Assembly: GCA_013400115.1 (NCBI GenBank)
Contig: VXBP01008593.1
Span: 62,001-126,000 of the forward strand
From: Rhinopomastus cyanomelas
Taxonomy: Eukaryota; Chordata; Aves; Bucerotiformes; Rhinopomastidae
Direction of reading: 5' to 3'
Length of the DNA stretch: 64,000 nt
The notes under the pieces are model-generated. The model was not told the origin of the DNA, did not search any database, and saw only the letters and a list, made by a program, of their open reading frames with translations. Every line of letters begins with the position of its first letter. Within the stretch, counting starts at the first letter, position 1. A program made the translations under genes and the position numbers. This document shows positions 36,501-44,910 of this stretch, piece after piece.

Positions 36501-36914
36501 ACATAAGTCTGTGGCACCACACTTTTGGGATGGCGCTTACTGTAGCAGTTCCATTTTTGGAGTCCTAGCCCAGCTTCCAGTAGCTTTTCACAGGGCTGAA
36601 ATGAAATCCTAAGCTGCTTTGCCATTTGGGTCTGTCAGTGTCCTTTCTCTTGCCTCTGTTTGCTCTTCAGAAATATCAGGCAGTAATTAGTTTTTAATCA
36701 GCCGTCAGTTACCAGCCCTTACCAGAGTGAGGTCTGACCTTTCTTCCCCCTTCTGGGGTATTTTGAAAATGTTAATTATTTGCAGTTGAAATCTGCGACT
36801 CGTCGTTGTTCCCCTAATTGGCTGTTTGTGCATTAATTACACAGCGCTGAAACTCTGAGGCGTGAACTTGAGAGAGAGAAAATGATGAAAAGACTCTTGA
36901 TGACAGAGTTATGA
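448..36914 (+). CDS. EPB41L4B: EPB41L4B, 3' part of gene (C-terminal tail)
   Basis: Seven exons at 448-510, 11236-11340, 17041-17176, 17590-17667, 31449-31517, 35260-35420 and 36845-36914 (TGA at 36912). Exons two to seven join in frame through every GT-AG junction. They encode about 205 residues of low-complexity, Ser/Thr/Pro-rich tail ending in a charged helix (SAETLRRELEREKMMKRLLM, then TEL). The family protein has an N-terminal FERM domain, which must lie left of this window. Known role: Lulu2/EHM2 is a cortical actomyosin regulator at epithelial junctions. The identification rests on the tail and on the same-strand neighbour FRRS1L, the mammalian arrangement. The exon 448-510 to 11236 junction does not keep phase, so an exon or an alternative donor is missing. 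I could not run a database search. Confidence 0.83.
721..1290 (+). mobile_element. CR1 LINE fragment, 3' part
   Basis: Sense CR1 body. It reads through ORF2 C-terminal signatures (RELGVLSLEKRRLRGDLLPL) and RLDVRKP towards the tail. It stops abruptly after 'cagtgggggagtc', where a second CR1 begins, so its own tail is missing. Confidence 0.85.
1291..1535 (+). mobile_element. CR1 LINE 3' end, abutting the previous copy
   Basis: A different CR1 subfamily begins with 'acaggacgaggggcaatg' and ends with 'ggttggactagatgac'. It joins the preceding copy without spacer, which indicates insertion into it or a deletion between the two. Confidence 0.8.
1588..1835 (-). mobile_element. CR1 LINE 3' end (antisense)
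   Basis: Starts with the inverted tail 'atcatagaatcatcatgg', followed by 'aaggacctccaggatcatg' and the CR1 3' coding end up to 'ctggaggccag'. Confidence 0.85.
2505..3063 (+). mobile_element. CR1 LINE 3' end
   Basis: Sense CR1 with 'aggctgagggagctgggtct', 'ggggtgacctcattaatg' and the tail 'gattggactagatgatc' through 'cttccagtccctaatattcc'. Confidence 0.88.
4078..4208 (+). other. Candidate skipped EPB41L4B exon (unproven)
   Basis: Between acceptor 'ctgctgcttggcag' and donor gtaaat (4209) there are 43 open codons plus AG. This starts in phase 0 and ends with two spare bases, which is exactly the phase needed to bridge exons 448-510 and 11236-11340. The peptide includes NRTELSAEQSQIRTANGRG and is hydrophilic. 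There is no homology evidence, and the phase match alone occurs often by chance. Confidence 0.15.
4680..5218 (-). mobile_element. CR1 LINE 3' end (antisense)
   Basis: Antisense CR1 running from 'ttatggaggctggagaagcc' to 'aaggggaggcctccccaatg'. It is the same tail type as the copies at 21600 and 54175, with the sense-strand signature 'ggactggctgagctcagag'. Confidence 0.87.
5578..5835 (+). mobile_element. CR1 LINE 3' end
   Basis: Sense CR1: 'aagaagttcttgagcagg', 'aggttgcccagggaggt', 'ggttggactggatgatctc', ending 'gattctgtgatta'. Confidence 0.85.
5922..5936. repeat. (AC)n microsatellite
   Basis: A short uninterrupted AC dinucleotide run inside the intron. Confidence 0.9.
6030..6190 (-). mobile_element. 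Old CR1 LINE tail (antisense, decayed)
   Basis: 'agaattatagaactgagg', 'ggtcatctagtccagcctcc' and 'gcccagggatggggact' match a CR1 3' end, but the rest is heavily diverged. Confidence 0.6.
6830..7398 (+). mobile_element. CR1 LINE 3' end
   Basis: Sense CR1 containing 'cagttttgggctcctcagtt', 'gaagaaagcatgagagaac' and 'aacatgaggagaaacttc'. The tail is diverged ('cttccaacctctaacattg'). Confidence 0.82.
7545..8145 (-). mobile_element. CR1 LINE 3' end (antisense)
   Basis: Runs from 'gattgaaagatcatccaat' through 'ggagactccacaaccccc' to 'gggatgctgttggtcctc'. The antisense frame still shows degenerate ORF2 C-terminal peptides. Confidence 0.87.
8694..9032 (+). mobile_element. CR1 LINE 3' end
   Basis: Starts at 'tccctgcaggggctacaaga' and ends 'ggattctgtaatgctatg'. 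It is the same tail type as the near-identical pair at 18840 and 22868, but clearly more diverged. Confidence 0.87.
9568..9605 (+). other. Candidate skipped EPB41L4B mini-exon (unproven)
   Basis: A good pyrimidine-rich acceptor (gtccttctcaccag) precedes 12 open codons (EVTDLHVRCQVI) plus AG, followed by gtaaca. It has the same useful phase (0 in, 2 out) as the candidate at 4078-4208. No homology evidence is available. Confidence 0.12.
11236..11340 (+). CDS. EPB41L4B: EPB41L4B coding exon (tail)
   Basis: A strong acceptor (ttcttgttatttttag) and donor (gtgagt) flank an exon with one leading base, then SPAPVRPETTPSTGPTEKQD and IKVSRVRKLTRQYS, with TT left over. The TT joins the leading T of the next exon to give Phe. 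The basic RVRKLTRQ stretch resembles a regulatory tail segment. Confidence 0.87.
11624..12945 (-). mobile_element. CR1 LINE, long copy with reverse-transcriptase ORF2 remnant
   Basis: The longest CR1 of the window, antisense to EPB41L4B. On the minus strand it encodes the RT N-terminal region (NVGPLLNEVGALETEDAE, KSMGPDGMHPRVLREMAEV, DPGNYRPVSLTSIPGK). After the gap it encodes the ORF2 C-terminus (NLMSYNKSKCRVLHLGKNN, DLGVLVDNKM, RPHLEYCVQFWAPQFK, LRELGLFSLEKRKLRGDLIN). The tail at 11624-11640 is 'catagaatcatagaatc'. It is 5'-truncated, since the endonuclease domain is absent. The catalytic RT segment falls in the N gap. The frames on each side are mostly open, so the copy is fairly young. 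Confidence 0.95.
12412..12458. other. Assembly gap (47 N)
   Basis: 47 Ns inside the CR1 ORF2. The sequence on both sides is CR1 in the same orientation. Confidence 0.99.
14755..14912 (+). mobile_element. CR1 LINE tail
   Basis: Sense CR1 terminal 160 bp: 'ggtggagtctccttctctgg', 'cctgctgtggcaggtagatt', 'aattctgtg'. Confidence 0.87.
16494..16656 (+). mobile_element. CR1 LINE tail
   Basis: 'gggctgcccaggggggttgt' through 'gggattggactggatgacc' to 'ctaatgttctgtgactgtg'. Confidence 0.88.
17041..17176 (+). CDS. EPB41L4B: EPB41L4B coding exon (acidic/poly-Ala tail)
   Basis: Acceptor 'tcacctgcag', donor gtaatg. After the shared Phe it reads DEDDLPPALAAAAAASTPVS and then SASPGSQKCTPQTSEGQTQV. An acidic cluster is followed by a GCN-coded alanine run and a Ser/Thr/Pro-rich stretch. 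The exon ends in phase 0. Confidence 0.88.
17590..17667 (+). CDS. EPB41L4B: EPB41L4B coding exon (tail)
   Basis: Acceptor 'tttgcctttag', donor gtaaat. Twenty-six codons, phase 0 on both sides: SSTDAGSTFALEPGDLLMDF then TEATPM. It lies only 413 bp after the previous exon and keeps the frame. Confidence 0.86.
18085..18137. other. Imperfect hairpin
   Basis: Nested inverted repeats: TGTTACG (18085-18091) pairs with CGTAACA (18131-18137), and CACTTTGC (18101-18108) pairs with GCAAAGTG (18120-18127), around an 11-base loop. I have no family assignment. Confidence 0.6.
18640..18772 (+). mobile_element. CR1 LINE tail
   Basis: 'aggtgttggagaatagactg', 'gggctgggctggatgagctc' and 'gattccgtgattctgatg' mark a short sense CR1 end. 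Confidence 0.78.
18840..19260 (+). mobile_element. CR1 LINE 3' end, arm 1 of a near-perfect inverted pair
   Basis: Sense CR1 from 'ctggcacccctctgctgtga' to 'ccattctaggattcta'. Base by base it matches the reverse complement of 22868-23288 over 421 positions, with no gaps and one substitution: CCCGGG at about 19240-19245 here against CCTGGG in the reverse-complemented other copy, a CpG transition. Homology stops exactly at the left end of this copy, so this is the shorter (truncated) member. Confidence 0.95.
20166..20730 (+). mobile_element. CR1 LINE 3' end
   Basis: Sense CR1 with 'aggctgaggcagctgggtct', 'ggggtgacctcattaatgtt', 'tttcgaggtcccttcc' and tail 'aatgttctgtgattctc'. It retains a readable 115-codon ORF2 end. 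Confidence 0.9.
21600..22015 (+). mobile_element. CR1 LINE 3' end
   Basis: Sense CR1: 'gatgaggagaggctaagag', 'ttggatgttaggaagccctt', 'ggactggctgagctcagagg'. The terminal octamers are lost. Confidence 0.86.
22275..22348 (+). mobile_element. Very short CR1 LINE tail
   Basis: About 75 bp: 'ggttggaactgatgatctca', 'cccaaccagaatgattctgt'. Confidence 0.65.
22868..23515 (-). mobile_element. CR1 LINE 3' end, arm 2 of a near-perfect inverted pair
   Basis: Antisense CR1. Its first 421 bp (22868-23288) are the inverted twin of 18840-19260. It extends a further ~225 bp upstream in CR1 coordinates, with 'tcagggctacaaagctgaat' and 'gatctgctggccactcttc'. The tail begins 'atcatagaatcctagaatg'. Confidence 0.95.
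25375..26278 (+). mobile_element. CR1 LINE 3' end, split by an LTR insertion
   Basis: CR1 body at 25375-25732 ('cagttccagaagaacacaga', 'ggggtgacctcattaatatt'), then the LTR. The CR1 resumes at 26134 ('gaaggggctgtccagagagg') and ends 'aacattctgtgattctgg' at 26278. A few bases of the tail are deleted. Confidence 0.92.
25733..26133 (+). mobile_element. Solo LTR of an avian class II endogenous retrovirus (ERVK/alpharetrovirus-like)
   Basis: A 401-bp element starting TGTAG and ending TTTCA, flanked on both sides by the same six bases GAAGGG (25727-25732 and 26134-26139). A 6-bp duplication is usual for class II/alpharetroviral integrases. Internally there is a TATA-type box (TATATAAA, 26029-26036) and a poly(A) signal AATAAA (26051-26056). 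These are followed by 'ccatattggtgtgcc', which resembles the R/U5 start of avian alpharetrovirus LTRs. There is no internal viral sequence beside it, so it is a recombined solo LTR. Family assignment is by resemblance only. Confidence 0.88.
28215..28437 (+). mobile_element. CR1 LINE tail
   Basis: 'tttttagacatcaggaagaa', 'ctggatgagttgaaaagatg', 'ggttggactcgatgatcctg', 'gaatgattctgta'. Confidence 0.85.
31449..31517 (+). CDS. EPB41L4B: EPB41L4B coding exon with NPF and DPF motifs
   Basis: Acceptor 'ctttatcttttttaag', donor gtaagt. Twenty-three codons in phase 0: IKTFPADTSNPFFDPFTTVP then QFS. It carries adjacent NPF and DPF tripeptides, known ligands of EH domains and AP-2 appendages respectively. 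Confidence 0.87.
31518..35259 (+). other. EPB41L4B intron
   Basis: 3.7 kb. I see no CR1 or other repeat family, and no gene. Confidence 0.8.
35260..35420 (+). CDS. EPB41L4B: EPB41L4B coding exon (tail)
   Basis: Acceptor 'gcctgttgttttgtag', donor gtaatg. Fifty-three codons plus AG: AEFTDKLQCCAVQSSPKITL, VTPSPVLRSLAETVPTPAVQ, AIYPSHKPVSLAD. The spare AG joins C of the last exon to give Ser. Confidence 0.9.
35421..36844 (+). other. EPB41L4B last intron
   Basis: 1.4 kb, with a poly-T run at 35656-35667. No repeat family or gene seen. Confidence 0.8.
36845..36914 (+). CDS. EPB41L4B: EPB41L4B last coding exon and stop
   Basis: Acceptor 'gcattaattacacag'. Completes Ser, then AETLRRELEREKMMKRLLMT, EL and TGA at 36912-36914. 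This is a short charged, probably helical C-terminus whose final residues MTEL fit the class I PDZ-ligand pattern (S/T-X-hydrophobic). Confidence 0.92.
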
Positions 36915-37123
36915 AGTCTACGCTCCCATCAGATGGAGAATGGATCGAGGCCTTTCATGTGCCTTCAGTCTGTTTACATTCCTCTGCTTCTGTGTACTCG
37001 ACATAACGCATCGGGGAAACGTGTGAGAGTCCTGGCTCGTTCGCATTCGCCGCAGCGGGTTAAAATTCACTCTTGGCTAGACTTTAACTCAAAGGAGTTC
37101 CCTTTATTCATTTGCTGCTGGGA

Positions 37124-37129
37124 AATAAA
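37124..37129 (+). terminator. Candidate EPB41L4B poly(A) signal AATAAA
   Basis: Canonical hexamer 210 bp after the stop. A T/G-rich stretch ('tttcagtgttggatttgg') follows about 55 bp downstream. Other hexamers further on are equally possible, and mammalian 3'UTRs of this gene are longer. Confidence 0.3.
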
Positions 37130-40100
37130 CCAAACCGTCAGTCCGTCCTCTCTCCTCAGATTTTCTGCTGGGAATGTGATTCATTTCAGTGTTGGATTTG
37201 GTCAGTCGAGGGCACAAAGGCTGAGCAAGGAGCGTGCCGATCTCTCTTGGGAAGCACTGTTCTGTACATATGTTAATAGGTGCACAGAAATTAATGTTAT
37301 GCAGAATATTTTGATAGTAACATAGAAAACACATCCTTTTGTACAACTGAGAATTGCAACGAGCTACTGCCGTTTGTTAAAGAACCATTTTTAACGCGTA
37401 AGAACGATTATTACATCCTAACCCCAGGACTGTTAGTCTCCACAGAAAATACAGATGGCTGTCTTACTAAATTCCTACCCTGAAACTTCACTCAGAGATA
37501 TAAATAGCTGCAAGGGGGAGAGACACCCCACCACGCAGGTACGCACACCCAACACTCCCTGACCTAAATCTTACTGTATTTCCATTAAGGACAGAGAAAT
37601 CAATTGTTTAAAGGAATTTGCTACTGACTTTCTAGCTTGATACTGACTTTTTTTAAAACTAAAAACCTTCTTCAGGTTGCCTAGGCGTTAGGGCTTGCCC
37701 ACACTCCAACAGCTTCTGCCCCAGCACTGAAGGCCTCAGAACCTCAGCGGTGTGGACGTTGCTTATACAAGGAAGATTTCTTCCTGTCTTGGTAGAGAAA
37801 CTGCTCCTGACTAATGTGAGTTGATTGATCGCTTTAAAGAACAACAGCGGTGAGAGTTTAGGGCATAGCAGTGCCTAGACCCAATTTTTCACCGACACAC
37901 AGTACTGTGGAGGGTTTCCCCAGCTCTGCGTCCCGTTCACCTCCCGCACACAAGCAGCCTTTACCTTCAGTGGAGCTATCTCAGGCATCAGGTGGGGTGC
38001 GTGGTTCAGCGCTAGCAGGACCACAACTCCAGGGAGGGTGTTGGTGGTGTACAGGTAATGCTACCAGCTGTTTCCTAGGAAGCAACAAGAAGGATGTCCT
38101 CCTTTTCCCCATGTCCAGTGGTTCAGGTTCATCTAGAAAGCTGCCAACAACTGACTGCTACAAGGTCTTGTTCTGAGAGGAGAGCTTTAGTGTGTTGTGT
38201 ATGGCTGCAGTTTTGTGTTTCTCTGTACGCTCTATTCTCTCATCTGTATTAAGACAAAATACTGCCCTGAATTTGGGACTGGCTGCGATGGCTTTGTCTT
38301 GGTGCAAACACTTTGTTGTGTGGAGGCTGGGGAGTGATGGCTGTGGGCCTGGGTTTCCTTTGGAGTTCGCTTGTGCTCTTTTTGTGAAATACAAGTTCTC
38401 GAGAGCATGGTAGGGGTGCAGATTGCAGTGCTGAGGTATGAAGTGACTTGTCTCGTTTGGATGTGCTGGGACAAGCATCAGCATTAGGATCCCCCATGAA
38501 ATTTGCCAAAGCCAATCCATTGCTACAGAAAATGGGACAAAATGAACAGCACAAGCATCAGGCAGAAATGATACAAAAAGCAGTGAATAGCTCAACGCAA
38601 GCAATGGGCACTAGGGGCCATGGGAACATACCTGGAGCACTCGGGTGACTTCACTGGGTAGTCAGACGCAACTTCTACGCTGTCCCCCTTCTAGTTACAG
38701 TGCCAGAACACTTGTGTTCCTCACGTTTGGGTGTGCCATTCCATCAATCCAAGGTTGTTAACAATGGATTAGGAGTGTTAAATCCTTGTGGATGCATGAG
38801 AAAGGAGGGGAAAATGCAACTGGCATGAAAAGCTGCATCTTCCATGTCCTATTACTCTTTTCTCACCGCTTCTCAAATGGCATTGGGAATGAGAGAAGCA
38901 GCATCAAGTCTTGCCTGCACTCCAGCAGAAGTGAGCGGAGTAAAGAACAACTGAGAGAGAATTGTGATTAGAGGTGCTGCTTTGGGCAAGGAGAGCCAAG
39001 GAACACTGAGAATGGAGCAGCACTGGGCTGAGCTGAATCGGCTCTGCCTGCTGTGTGTGCGGACTAGCAGCACGTTCAGTCCTTGTCGAGGAAAACCAGA
39101 AAAGCCCCAGGTCTGGTCACCCACTTCAGATGTACTGATGGCCACAGAGCGTGCCGTGGGAACTGTGCAGTGTGCCTTCATGTTTGGACGCAGACAGAGC
39201 CCATTACCACGTTAGAGCAGTCTGATCTCATCAATGCAAAAACCTTTGGCAAAACTGACTGCCTGACGCAGCCCCGTGCATGGCTGGTAAGACCAGCATC
39301 TGACCCCGTCGGATGCTCTGGCTCTTAAACAAGCGATTCGTTAGTATTTTAAATGCAGCATTTTGCTCCTGTTGTATGAAAGGTCTTTTAAACCTTTGGA
39401 ACTGGAAAGCAAGAAGCACGAACGAAGGCTACTTACCAGTGGCCAAGTCTTCATGGCTGAGGCATTCTGTGGCACAGCTGAGAAAGCAAAGGCTCCTCCC
39501 TCCTTGGTTCCCACTAGGAGAAGAGGGGAAGGCTTGTGTGGCCACTTAGTACCTGGGAGATGTTCTCCACAGAACAGCCCCAAGTATGTTGCCTTGTCTT
39601 GGTTTAGTGTCTTATCCACTGGCTGCCACTGTTTCCTACTCTGCAGTCACACGGAGCTGTATTGTTTTGCTGATCTCAAACAAAGCCTTTAACTGCAGAG
39701 TGCCGCCACCTCGTTCTTTCTTACTACCCACTTTCTTCAGCCATGCTTGAGGTCTGTTTCCCCAGTCCCTGAGTGAACCCTCCTGCCTCACCTCTGGTTG
39801 GGAGTTACCCAAAACTACTGCAAATACGACAATGTCAACACAAGTGGATGCTAAGAGGCAGGTAGCTGGGATTTGCCCCAGACTTTGACTTGACAGGTGT
39901 TCTGTCGAGGATGCTCTGCCCAAGGCTGTGTCTGTGTCACGGCGCAGGAGTGTCGGAGCCAGCTTTAATGAGCTCGCGTGTGCAGTTGCGGCAGCGTGAG
40001 GCCCAGCACAGGCTGTCATTATCGTGTACATTGACACGTGAACAGCAGCAGCCTTCTGAAGCATCGTTTCCAGAGCTGGGGACCGGAAGGGGTGCCTGAA

Positions 40101-40616
40101 AGGAGTCTGTCTCTTCAGTTCTCTGGGAAGGAGAGCTGGTATACCCAGCTCTCACCTGCTGAGACATCAAAGGAACTGCCTGCCAGAGGTGCCTCTGATT
40201 TTAATGCCTACCCTTATATTGCTTCAAGTTCAGTGAGATGAATCGTGCTTTACATCCCTCTGGGAAAGTCCACAGTGCAAACCCTTGTCGCCATCGCCGC
40301 GTCACCCAGGGGTGCTTTGAGGTACTATTTGTGACCAGCATAGCTCCGCCAGCAAAAGTCTTCTGCGTTAGGTGTCAGTATACTGCCAGGAACACCCTGT
40401 GGTCAGAACAGCTTTCGCCCTTGACGGGGAGAACAGAGAGCTGGAGTAACTGACGGCAGCACAGGCACAGAGGCTCTGTTACAGGCGAGTCTGGGACAAC
40501 TGGTTGGTGAAATCTCTTGCCATAGCCTTACTGGCAAAGCCTCCTGGGAGTGGCTCTGGCTTGTAACAGCGCCCTGAGGGATGCTCTGACCCAGTCAGCA
40601 GGTCCCAGCTTTCCAG

Positions 40617-40833
40617 CATGAATCCACATCAACCTGAGAAGGAACTTCTTCACGGTGAGGGTGATGGAACACTGGAACAGGCTGCCCAGGGGGGTTGTGG
40701 AGTCTCCTTCTCTGGAGATGTTCAAAACCCGACTGGACGGGTTCCTGTGTGACTTGGTTTAGGTGATCCTGCTGTTGCAGGCAGATTGGACTAGATGATC
40801 TTTCCTTCCGATCTGTAATGATTCTATGATGAA
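40617..40833 (+). mobile_element. CR1 LINE tail
   Basis: 'ccacatcaacctgagaagga', 'ggtggagtctcc'-type end, 'gattggactagatgatcttt', 'aatgattctatgatg'. Confidence 0.88.
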
Positions 40834-42045
40834 GTCTGTAAGCAGCAGAACACAGTGTTGTCCTGTTTGGGTGATTCCAGCAGAATTTATTGGCCATTTC
40901 AACAGCTATGCAAGGAGTTCCGTATTTTCTCATGTTGCAGTCTCTTACGGAAGCCAAACAATTGTGCCCTGTTTTCATGTGGTTCAGATGTTTGCGGTAT
41001 CTTCTTTTTAAATGAATAACTGGATTTTCTTCAGAAGTGTGTTTTGAGGTCCCACATCTCTGTCGGATGCCACAGATAACTCACAGTTCAAACACACTGA
41101 GACCCTGAAAGTGCAATGTTTGGAGATCGACTCCTCCAGAGTTCCAGCCCATGGCTTTACAGTCTCCTGCAACAGGATGCCTCCATGCCCGTTTGGAACA
41201 GAGCTGGCCACGCAGCGCGATGGTTCACTGGAGGCAGCATCACCTTCTGCCGAAACTGTTTACAAATACCCTTTGCGTTTCTTTCTTCAATTTGTTTTTT
41301 CCCTGAAGACATTTCTGGTTTCTTGGCTACAACGCCCTACTCATGATGCCGCGGTGGAACACTGCTTCATTCCGTAGTTGTTGTTCTCTTTTCTTTTTTA
41401 ATGTTCAAGGAGTTTGCAATAACTATACTGAGGCTGACCTGTAATTGCATGTAAGCTCAGCCTCACAACTGTGTTCTGTAAAGTTAAGTGCCGTAAAAGA
41501 ACCTGTGGATGACATGGAGGAGGGAAGGGAGAGAGTGAGCAGAAGGAGGAGAAGGTTTCTTTGGCAGCTGCAGCCTTGACTGGTGGGTAGCATCTTTCCA
41601 GTAGGATTGCTCACACCATTTTGCTCCATCTGAGTGGCAGCAAATCTCATCAGGCAGCATGCAGTGGCATTTCTGTTGAAACCATGCCTCGAGAGAAACT
41701 TTTACGGCTCAGCTGTTTACCTGTTCCTGTATTCATGCCTGCAATAAAGGAGATGAAAAGTGACCCACAGAGTCAGAGCAGTTTGTGGTCTCCCTCAGGA
41801 GACACAGGGCAATGCGCCAAGTCCCGGGAACGTTGGTTGCTAATAAAGTGGATGCACTTCACCAAAAAAAATTATATCCTAAGGAAAGACCCCAAAGAAT
41901 TCCTTCAAAAAGCCCATAGAGCTTAAAATTACGGACCAGTGTTACAGAGTGCAGGTCATCTGTTGGGTCACCGGTTGGGACAAGCACCATGCCCACTAAA
42001 TCACATTTCCAGGCACCACATCTGAATAACTGTTTACCTAAACAC

Positions 42046-42120
42046 ATCACAGAATTGTTCAGGTAGGAAAGACCTTTAAGATCATTGAGTCCAACCATTA
42101 ACCCAACTGTACCTACCCAA
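42046..42120 (-). mobile_element. Short CR1 LINE tail (antisense)
   Basis: 'cacagaattgttcaggtagg', 'aagatcattgagtccaacc' and 'acccaactgt' are an antisense CR1 end. Confidence 0.65.
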
Positions 42121-43424
42121 CGCTAAAGCAGGCAAACTAATCCCTATTGGGGTCGTCCAGGAGAAGAGTCTGATGGCCAGGTGCTGAGAGAAACTGCTCC
42201 AGAGTCGATCCTGGCCAGCAGCAGAGTGGCAGAACTCGGTGTTCAGCAGGTTACTAAGCTTTTCTAAGTGCAGGGAAATGCCCACAGTGTGCAGAGCCCA
42301 GGCAGGAGCCAGCAGCTCTTGGTCAGGGCCTGATGCAGTGCAGGTGGTGCTAGGGCTGCTGTAGGAGATTGAAGCAGCTGAGGCCAGCAGTAACAGCTGG
42401 TCACACACCCCACACTCTACACCAGAAAAAGAAGCCCCTTGGGAGCAGCAGGAGGGTGTCCCCCGGGGCCCTGTGCTGGACACTCAGGACCCTGCTGTAG
42501 CTGGGGGGCAGTAGCAGGTGCTGAAGCTGCCAGGAGCCGTAGTGTCTGCTCAGCAGAAGACTGTGACAACCCCGAGTTCCGCACCCTAGCTCTGCTGCTG
42601 CTAGCACACGTGGCCACAGGCACTGGGGTGTGGTGTGCCCTGCCCTCACCCTGGTGTGGGCTGGAAGCGGTGAACACCCGGTGCCCAGGTGGAGATGCTC
42701 CTGTGCTTGGTGATGATGCTTAAGGAGCAGGTTGAGCAGACTGAGGGCTCTCACTGGGTGTGAGGGCGAGATGGATGTTTGGAGTCGGTCTCTGCCTCCT
42801 ATAAAAGAAACCCAGCAGGCAGAGAGGACAGCAATGAGTTCCTCCCTGATGCCATAGCATGTTCCCCTTTGGGGAACCCAACCTTCTGGGGTTCACAGCA
42901 GGTACAGTGTTCAACACAGGGAACTGGACAATTATGCGGGAGATAGTTCTTTTAGCTAGTGCATGTGACTGTGTGGGATGTGGTGGGATATCTCATGTGT
43001 CTGGATGCTGTCACTGATGGTTGTGCTCTATTTAGGAAAACAGGCCGGCAAGGTGAGGTAGCGAAGCTGCTCCTTCCGTGAACGAGCAGAGGGACTGTAT
43101 CAGGGTCTCCCTACTGGGGCATAAAGAGCAAGTTGAGAGCTTGTAGGTAAGGATTAAGGGACAGGCTAATAGGTCACACACTGCTTTGGGTGTTTATTAC
43201 AGGCCACCTGATCAGGATGGGAAGTTGATGAGGTGCTATATAGAGAGCTGGAAGCAGCCTCACAATCACAGCCCTTGGTTCCTTTCTTGCTTAAACAAAT
43301 CCTGTGGGTTAGGGCTCTAGAACATATATGAGCTCAAGGGAGCTGCTTGTTATTCAAGCACCACTGCCTCCAGCAGGGAGTTCCTGAAAAAACTGAGGTG
43401 CAAGAAGGAGTTTCACTGTGTGTG

Positions 43425-43590
43425 CAAGAAGGGGCTGGGCACCAGAGAGACTGTGGAGCCTCCTGCCCTGGAGGCATTCAGAATCTGCCTGGATGTATTC
43501 CTGTGTGATTTTTCTCTAGGCCTTCAGCAGGATTGGGCTGGGTGATCTGCAGAGGTCCTTTCCAACCCCTACCATCCTGTGATTCTGTAA
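43425..43590 (+). mobile_element. CR1 LINE tail
   Basis: 'agaaggggctgggcaccaga', 'ggattgggctgggtgatctg', 'accatcctgtgattctgta'. Confidence 0.8.
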
Positions 43591-43689
43591 GTATTGACAT
43601 CATGCTGCCAATAGCAGCTCAGCTGTTTTCTCTGTGCTCGGGGGTCAGGGTTTGTGCGTGTCTGCTTGTCGGTAGAAAAAGGACCTGGA

Positions 43690-43858
43690 CCCAGAACAGC
43701 TGCCCAGGGAGAGACGGAGTCCCCATCCCTGGCGGTGTTGTAGAGAAAGAAAGATGTGTTGGGGGACAGGCTTTAGTGGTGCTGGTAGGGCTGGGAAGAG
43801 GTTGGACTCAATGATCTTTGAAGGTCTCTTCCAGCCAAAACTGTTCTGTGATTCTGTG
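43690..43858 (+). mobile_element. CR1 LINE tail
   Basis: 'gagtccccatccctggcggt', 'ggttggactcaatgatcttt', 'actgttctgtgattctgtg'. Confidence 0.82.
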
Positions 43859-43917
43859 TTGACATACGTGAACATGTTCTAACAGCGAAGAGAGGGCTCT
43901 GTGCTTGTGGGGAAGAA

Positions 43918-44450
43918 TCACACAATTACTGAGGCTGGAAAAGACCTCCAGGATCATCAAGTCCAGCCTATGACCTAACATCACCACATCGGCCAGACCA
44001 GGGCACTAAACATGATGTTTCTAGCCCCTAAATGTTTCTGGGCAGCCTGGTCCAGGGCTTTACAAACCTTTTGATGAAGAGGCTTTTTCTAATGCCCAAC
44101 CTGAACTTCCCCTGGTGCAGCCTGAGACTGTTTTATCTTGTCCTATCACTTGCTACTTGAAAGAAAAGTCTAACCCTGACCTGGCTCCATCCCTTCAGCT
44201 AGTTGTAGAGAGTTATAAGGTCTCTCCTGAGCCTCCTTTTCTCCAGGCCAAACAACCCCAGCTCACCTAGCCATTTCTTACAGTTCCTGTGCTCTAGATC
44301 CTTCTCTGGCCTTCTTGTCCTTATTTGGGCCCACTCCAAGCACCTCAATGTCCTTTTTAAAGTGAGGGGCCCAGAACTGACCCCAGTACTCAAGGTCTGC
44401 CTTCACCAGTGCTGAGTACAGAGGGACAGTCACTTCCTGCTCCTTCTGGC
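43918..44450 (-). mobile_element. CR1 LINE 3' end (antisense)
   Basis: From 'atcacacaattactgaggct' through 'tctctcctgagcctcctttt' to 'gtactcaaggtctgccttca'. Diverged copy. Confidence 0.83.
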
Positions 44451-44599
44451 CACATGGCCTGATTTACACTTAGTTTACCCCTGCTGCACATTTGGGGTTC
44501 AGGGACTCACCTGCAGTGAGGCTTTTGAGAGCCTTAACTCTTTTCCACTCATGGTTCCTTTCTGGTACCCAGAACCTGCAGTAGTGTGATTACCTCAAA

Positions 44600-44910
44600 G
44601 GAGGTTGTAGCGAGGTTGGTGCTGGTCTCTTCTCCCAAATCCCTAATGACGGGAAGAGGTTGAATGGCCTCAAGTTCCATCAGGGGAGGCTTAGATTGGG
44701 TCTTAGGAAGAAGCTCTTTGCTGAGAGAGTGATTGGGGACTGGAACAGGCTGCCCAAGGAGGTGCTGGAGTCCCCATCCTGGAGCAGTTTAAAAACCTAT
44801 TAGCTGGAGCCCTTGAGGCCATGGTCTAGGGGTTAGGGAGATGTTGGACTGAGGGCTGGACTGGATGATACTGGAGGTCCTTCCCAGCTGCAATGATTCT
44901 ATGATTGCCT
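44600..44910 (+). mobile_element. CR1 LINE 3' end
   Basis: 'gtgctggtctcttctcccaa', 'ggaagaagctctttgctgag', 'gactggatgatactggaggt', 'aatgattctatgattgc'. Same tail type as 63124-63488. Confidence 0.87.

Noticed and set aside
38448..38648. 66-codon ORF rich in Lys/Gln/Asn (KFAKANPLLQKMGQNEQHKH)
   Set aside because: It looks protein-like for a short stretch, but I cannot link it to any family or flanking exon. A longer random ORF overlaps on the other strand. A protein search would decide.
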